Source: Synergistaceae bacterium UBA1358 (GTDB lineage Bacteria > Synergistota > Synergistia > Synergistales > Synergistaceae). From it: DNA of 43,376 bases. This document shows, one piece after another, positions 39,164 through 43,376 of this stretch (the first letter of the stretch is position 1; each line of letters opens with the position of its first letter). The notes under the pieces are model-generated. The model was not told the origin of the DNA, made no database searches, and was given only the letters and a program-made list of their open reading frames with translations. Location: contig DBRW01000049.1 of the NCBI GenBank assembly GCA_002306075.1, positions 1 to 43,376 on the forward strand. The letters are read 5' to 3'. The translations under genes and the position numbers were made by a program.

Positions 39164-40951
39164 ATGGAAAGATATTATGATTCATCCTGGCAGAGGACCA
39201 TGTTCTGCGGACAGGCCAGACTGGAAGATTCAGGCAGGGAGGCTGTCCTTAACGGATGGCTGCGCTGCCGCCGCGACCTTGGCGGTATAATTTTTATAGA
39301 ACTTTGGGACAAGACCGGAGTCACTCAGGTCGTCTTTAACCCGGAACTCAACGCGGAGGCCCACAAAAGGGCATCTTCGCTGAGAAGCGAATATGTGCTT
39401 GCCGTCAAGGGCACGATCCGGAAACGTCCCGAGGGCACAGAAAACCCCGAACTTGCCACAGGCTCGGTCGAACTTCTCGTGGATGATTTCATAGTATTGT
39501 CTCCTTCAAAGCTGATACCGTTCGAAATCGACAACGCAGACTCGGTCAACGAAGATCTCAGACTCAAATACCGTTACCTTGACCTGAGACGGGAGACCAT
39601 GCAGAAAAACCTGATGACCAGGCACAGGGTCACAAGATACACCAGAAACTACTTCGGAGACAACGGGTTCATGGAGATAGAGACCCCCATGCTTACGAAA
39701 TCGACCCCTGAAGGAGCGAGGGACTATTTGGTACCCAGCCGCGTCAACCCGGGGAAATTCTACGCCCTTCCGCAGTCTCCGCAGCTTTTCAAACAGCTGC
39801 TCATGGTAAGCGGCTGCGACAGGTACATGCAGATAGTGAAGTGCTTCAGGGATGAAGACCTGAGGGCCGACAGACAGCCCGAGTTCACGCAGATAGACGT
39901 TGAGATGAGCTTCATAACCGAAGAGGACATCATGGGTATAACCGAGAAATATCTTGCGGGCCTCTTCTATGAGATACTCGGACATAAGGTGGAGACGCCC
40001 TTTGTAAGGCTGACATGGAAAGAGGCTATGGACCTCTACGGCAGTGACAAGCCCGATCTGAGGATCCCTATGCAGATGACGGATATCGCACCTGTCTTCG
40101 CCGGAGGAGAAAATCCTTTTGCGGGGCTGGCAGTAAAAGGCGGCACGATAAAGGGCCTGAGACTTCCCGGAGGGGCTTCTCTGTCTCGCAAAGAACTGTC
40201 CGATCTTGAAAACAGGGCTAAAGCGCTCGGCGCAAAGGGAATGGCCAACTTCCTGGTCAAAGAAGGCGAACTGAAAGGCCCCCTTGTCAAGTTCCTTGAT
40301 GAAGACAGGATCTCTATGCTCAGGTCGCTTACGGGGATCGAAGACGGTGACGCACTCTTTGTCATGGCAGACGAAAGCTGGCGCAAAGCATGTGAGATAC
40401 TTGGCCAGATCCGTCTTGAACTTGGCAGGGAGCGTGGAATGGTCGAAGAGTCTTTCAGATTCCTGTGGGTCACTGAATTCCCGCTTTTTGAATGGGATGA
40501 AGAGACCGAAAGATATACGGCGGTCCACCATCCTTTCACCGCGCCCATGAACGAAGACCTTGAATACCTTCTCACTGAGCCGGGCAGGGTAAGGTCACGC
40601 GCGTATGACGTAGTCCTCAACGGTAACGAGATAGGCGGAGGCTCGATCAGGATACATGACCCCGAGATGCAGCAGAAGGCGTTCCAGGCCCTCAATTTCA
40701 CACCTGAAGCGGCAAAGGAGCGTTTTGGATTCCTTCTCGAAGGTCTGAGCTTCGGAACTCCTCCCCACGGAGGCATCGCCCTTGGCCTTGACAGGCTTGT
40801 GATGCTTATATGCGGGTGCAAGTCGATAAGAGATGTGATGGCTTTCCCGAAGAACCAGAAAGCGCAGTGTCCGATGACAGATGCTCCAAGCTTTGTGGAG
40901 AAAAAACAGCTTGACGAGCTTTCCATAAAGACCGTAGAACCGCTGATCTAA
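39164..40951 (+). CDS. aspS: Aspartyl-tRNA synthetase (bacterial type)
   Basis: A 595-residue class II synthetase of the long bacterial type. Residues 1-110 are the OB-fold anticodon domain. Motif 1/2 regions follow (ETPMLTKSTPEGARDYLVP, FRDEDLRADRQPEFTQIDVEMS). The GAD insertion domain is at about 285-400, and motif 3 GIALGLDRLVM is near the end. ATG 39164 has GAGGG 8 bases upstream and gives MERYYDSSWQRT, the normal N-terminus; an upstream in-frame start at 39089 would add a hydrophobic non-homologous extension. The leader after hisS contains a CCCCTT/AAGGGG inverted repeat but no clear terminator or T-box. Whether it also charges tRNA-Asn depends on an absent gatCAB or asnS context. Confidence 0.97.
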   Translation: MERYYDSSWQRTMFCGQARLEDSGREAVLNGWLRCRRDLGGIIFIELWDKTGVTQVVFNPELNAEAHKRASSLRSEYVLAVKGTIRKRPEGTENPELATGSVELLVDDFIVLSPSKLIPFEIDNADSVNEDLRLKYRYLDLRRETMQKNLMTRHRVTRYTRNYFGDNGFMEIETPMLTKSTPEGARDYLVPSRVNPGKFYALPQSPQLFKQLLMVSGCDRYMQIVKCFRDEDLRADRQPEFTQIDVEMSFITEEDIMGITEKYLAGLFYEILGHKVETPFVRLTWKEAMDLYGSDKPDLRIPMQMTDIAPVFAGGENPFAGLAVKGGTIKGLRLPGGASLSRKELSDLENRAKALGAKGMANFLVKEGELKGPLVKFLDEDRISMLRSLTGIEDGDALFVMADESWRKACEILGQIRLELGRERGMVEESFRFLWVTEFPLFEWDEETERYTAVHHPFTAPMNEDLEYLLTEPGRVRSRAYDVVLNGNEIGGGSIRIHDPEMQQKAFQALNFTPEAAKERFGFLLEGLSFGTPPHGGIALGLDRLVMLICGCKSIRDVMAFPKNQKAQCPMTDAPSFVEKKQLDELSIKTVEPLI

Positions 40952-40977
40952 GCGGTAAGATAGTTTATCAGATCATC

Positions 40978-41013
40978 AGGCTCCCGTACGCACAGTAACG
41001 GGGGCCTTTTTTT
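40978..41013 (+). terminator. Rho-independent terminator after aspS
   Basis: AGGCTCCCGT (40978-40987) pairs with ACGGGGGCCT (40998-41007), ten pairs with one G-T, loop of 10 bases, followed by seven T (41007-41013). It lies 26 bases after the aspS stop. Confidence 0.9.
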
Positions 41014-41233
41014 GTCGCCGGAGGCGGGCGCTTGTCATCCTCATAGATCCTGGTCTCACTTTTTTGCATGATCTCAGACTAAGGACCGGAAGAATTGAAG
41101 GAGCATAGGTGATCTGATCGCCGCTCATCAATAATAGAAGAGATAAATAATGATTCAAAGTCTATTCGGGGATAACAGACGCGGTGGTTCGGGTATAATT
41201 TTAGAAGATCAAATATTATTGGAGGGATGACAT

Positions 41234-41920
41234 ATGGCAATGCTCCGTTTTTTGGGACACAGTTCCTTTTACATTGAAGGAGAGGGTCTGAAGGGTCTGA
41301 TAGACCCCTTCCTGGAAGGCAACCCTTCAGCGGCCGCAGGCCCCGATGAGTTCAGCGGAATCAACGCGATATTCCTCACCCACGGCCACGGCGACCATAT
41401 GGGCAGCACCGTTGAGATAGCGAAAAAGAATGACGCTGTCGTATATACCTGCAACGAAATGGCTGGCTACCTCTCTTCGAAGGGGATAAAGACCGAGGGG
41501 ATGCATATCGGAGGCAGGGCATCCTTCCCGTTCGGAAGGGTAAAACTGACTCCGGCATGGCACGGATGTCCCATAGTGGAGGGCAAAGAAGTCAGGTACG
41601 GAGGAGTTGCCTGCGGCTTTGTCATAGAAGTGGAGGGCAGGAAAATTTATCATTCGGGCGATACGGGACTGACAGTGGAGATGTCGCTGCTTGAGGATGA
41701 GAATATCGACGTTGCGCTTCTGCCGATAGGCGGTTATTACACTATGGACGTCGAAGATGCGGCAAGGGCTGTAAAGATGATAAAGCCCAGGGTGGCTATA
41801 CCGATGCACTACAATACTTTCCCAAGGATAGAGGCAGATCCGGTAAAATTCGCCGAACTGGTAGGAGAGATGTTTACCGAGGTGAAGATACTGGCTCCGG
41901 GCGAAGAATACAAGTTCTAG
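41234..41920 (+). CDS. UPF0173 metal-dependent hydrolase (metallo-beta-lactamase fold)
   Basis: A 228-residue cytoplasmic protein of the UPF0173/YtkL family with the metallo-beta-lactamase fold. It has the metal-binding HGHGDH motif at residues 50-55, a central histidine in PAWHG, GDTGL with the bridging aspartate (about 141), and IPMHYNTFP near 198. Members are thought to hydrolyse phosphodiesters or similar bonds, but no substrate is established. ATG 41234 has GGAGGGA about 7 bases upstream. A TATAAT at 41194-41199 lies 35 bases before the start, though the -35 region is not recognisable. It is monocistronic. Confidence 0.92.
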   Translation: MAMLRFLGHSSFYIEGEGLKGLIDPFLEGNPSAAAGPDEFSGINAIFLTHGHGDHMGSTVEIAKKNDAVVYTCNEMAGYLSSKGIKTEGMHIGGRASFPFGRVKLTPAWHGCPIVEGKEVRYGGVACGFVIEVEGRKIYHSGDTGLTVEMSLLEDENIDVALLPIGGYYTMDVEDAARAVKMIKPRVAIPMHYNTFPRIEADPVKFAELVGEMFTEVKILAPGEEYKF

Positions 41921-42039
41921 TCTGTTTTTCCTCTGTTTCTGTCGCGGCAATAAGAGAAAGACATAAAATTATTAAAAAATGAAAGTAATGTGCAGACATC
42001 CCGGATGTATTGAAGGTACTTTTTGCACTTTGTATCAAC

Positions 42040-42067
42040 TTGCATTAATTTTTTGTTGGGATACAAT
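42040..42067 (+). promoter_or_regulatory. Promoter of the class II aldolase-like gene
   Basis: TTGCAT (42040-42045) and TACAAT (42062-42067) with a 16-base AT-rich spacer, 46 bases before ATG 42113. A good sigma-70-type match. Confidence 0.6.
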
Positions 42068-42112
42068 TAGGTAAGGACCAAAATATAAATATTCCGCCGG
42101 GAGGAGATTCCT

Positions 42113-43375
42113 ATGGATGTAAATAGCAAGTCGTATCAGGAACTGTTGAAGAAAAGGCCCCTTAATGTCCAGGCTCGCTTTGGCAGTGAGGCCATTGGTC
42201 TTGTGAGTGGAAGAGATATTGTTGCGGCAGCTAAGGAAGTCGATTCTATAGTGCTGGCTGCGAACGCCAGGCATCCACTTGTCATCAAGGCCGTGCTGCA
42301 GGCCGCAAAGAAGAAAAATGCAGCTGTATTGATCGAACTTGCCAAGTCCGAGTCCACTTACTGCGGGTCGAATTATGACAATATCCCGGAATACGCTCTC
42401 AAGTACTCGTCAGAGATGGGACACGGAGCCGTGTTCGGCCTTCATGTCGACCACTACGCTATCAAGGGACATGAAGATGTTCTCAAGGGAGTCGCACATC
42501 TTTCGAAGATCCTTGTCAACGGCTTTACCTCAGTTGCGATAGACGCATCTCACCTTGACGACTACGACAATTTCGTGGCCACCAGGTCGATCGCCGGATG
42601 GCTCCCGTCAGAGCTGGGACTTGAGGTAGAAGTCGGCGAAATCAAAGGCCCAGGTGAACTTTCAACGGTGGAGGAGGCTAAGTATTTTATCGGAGGACTT
42701 AACGCCTGGGGCATATTCCCGGACTATCTTGCGATATCCAACGGAAGCCTCCACGGTACATACGATCCGACCGTAGGCCAGATGGAAGGGATAGACCTGA
42801 TCAGGACGAAGGAGATAGCCGACGCCATCGCGCCCTATGGAGTGGCGATCGCGCAGCACGGTATCTCAGGAACGCCTCTCGGCAAGGTCTCGACTTTCAG
42901 AAAGTATGGCATCAGAAAGGGCAATGTCGCCACCCTCTTCCAGAACATCTACTTCGGGATCAGGATGGACCCCGAGACGGGAAATGCCATAACCGAGGGC
43001 GGCACCTACACGAAGGAGCCCGACAGAGGCATATCTGCAGAACTCTGGAACGAAATAGTGGCGGCAGGCGACAGCAAGGGCATGAGCAGGAAGAGCGGAG
43101 ACTACAAAAAACTCAACCTCCCCTTCTGCGACAGGATACTTGCAGAGCCGCAGCCGATAATCGACAGGATCGTCGATGAAATGCAGTACTGGGCGGAGAA
43201 GTTCATAGTTGCATTTGGCGCAGAGGGAAGCGCGGATGCAGTGGCAGAGATCATGTCACGCCGCCCGGACCATAACGCTTCACCTGACAGAAAAGTCCTG
43301 GGCAGCAGGGCCGATTTCACTGCGAAAAACGCGCCCGGGAAAGGTGCCAACGACGGGAAAAACTACGACGACTAA
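42113..43375 (+). CDS. Divergent class II fructose-bisphosphate aldolase-family protein
   Basis: A 420-residue TIM-barrel protein of the class II (zinc-dependent) aldolase family, which cleaves ketose bisphosphates to triose phosphates. The metal and catalytic positions are recognisable: GLHVDHYAIKG (about 113-123), a EVEVGEIKG strand (about 172-180), SNGSLHGTYD (about 216) and IAQHGISGTPLGK with the third histidine (about 255). The usual NVATE phosphate loop becomes GNVATLFQ. It is longer than typical class II enzymes (285-360), with a hydrophilic tail after about residue 385. The start has GGGAGGAG about 7 bases before ATG 42113. The stop lies one base before the window end, so the gene is complete. 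Fructose-bisphosphate, tagatose-bisphosphate or another ketose remain possible substrates. Confidence 0.85.
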   Translation: MDVNSKSYQELLKKRPLNVQARFGSEAIGLVSGRDIVAAAKEVDSIVLAANARHPLVIKAVLQAAKKKNAAVLIELAKSESTYCGSNYDNIPEYALKYSSEMGHGAVFGLHVDHYAIKGHEDVLKGVAHLSKILVNGFTSVAIDASHLDDYDNFVATRSIAGWLPSELGLEVEVGEIKGPGELSTVEEAKYFIGGLNAWGIFPDYLAISNGSLHGTYDPTVGQMEGIDLIRTKEIADAIAPYGVAIAQHGISGTPLGKVSTFRKYGIRKGNVATLFQNIYFGIRMDPETGNAITEGGTYTKEPDRGISAELWNEIVAAGDSKGMSRKSGDYKKLNLPFCDRILAEPQPIIDRIVDEMQYWAEKFIVAFGAEGSADAVAEIMSRRPDHNASPDRKVLGSRADFTAKNAPGKGANDGKNYDD

Positions 43376-43376
43376 A

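Noticed and set aside
39506..40531. 341-codon open frame on the minus strand opposite aspS
   Set aside because: Fully antisense to an unmistakable AspRS with no ribosome site and no recognisable domain.

Overview
The window reads as chromosomal DNA of a Gram-negative, strictly anaerobic, amino-acid-fermenting bacterium. It carries a dense lipid A/Kdo gene cluster, which implies an LPS-bearing outer membrane. It also carries rubredoxin, peptidases, amino-acid lyases, amino-acid transporters and an oxygen-sensitive-type cysteine/serine lyase. This mix, with SBP-permease fusions and Orr-like racemases, fits the phylum Synergistota (Synergistaceae and relatives). That placement is inferred from gene content, not from a marker search. 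No RNA gene, CRISPR array, insertion sequence or prophage was seen.

Layout. (1) 1-3940: the 3' part of a HypE/AIR-synthase-like gene, an M24 aminopeptidase, rubredoxin, an HD phosphohydrolase on the minus strand and a ZIP metal transporter. (2) 4130-16484: one long, tightly packed plus-strand cluster for lipid A and Kdo: lpxI, lpxB, msbA-like exporter, an lpxK fused to an LpxB-like domain, kdsA, kdsD, waaA (apparently with a CTG start), an unrecognised conserved protein, kdsB, and an ELM1-family protein. (3) 16600-17661: an exported double rhodanese without its catalytic cysteine. (4) 17755-25627: an amino-acid island. A threonine dehydratase (minus) diverges from a homoserine dehydrogenase. 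Next comes an apparent four-gene operon with its own promoter: ornithine/alanine-racemase-like enzyme, a second dehydratase-like PLP enzyme, an ornithine-cyclodeaminase-family reductase and an EamA transporter. An NSS sodium symporter follows.

(5) 25802-34052: an FAD dehydrogenase with a ferredoxin-like cysteine cluster (minus). After it comes a plus-strand run of leucyl aminopeptidase, amidohydrolase, cysteine desulfidase/serine-dehydratase-family protein and RecD2 helicase. (6) 34146-37665 (minus): a polar amino-acid ABC importer with fused binding protein and permease, its ATPase, a small charged protein and a YkuD L,D-transpeptidase. (7) 37809-43375 (plus): hisS, aspS, a UPF0173 metallohydrolase and a divergent class II aldolase.

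The genes point to a cell that imports and degrades peptides and amino acids and builds a Kdo-lipid A outer membrane. The most interesting part is the racemase / dehydratase / OCD-reductase / exporter operon. It has the logic of a pathway turning a beta-hydroxy amino acid into a deoxygenated amino acid through an imine, as in the EutB/EutC and BhcB/BhcD systems, but with an unassigned substrate. The lipid A cluster also has several oddities: a fusion, a substituted P-loop, an unknown gene and a non-canonical start.
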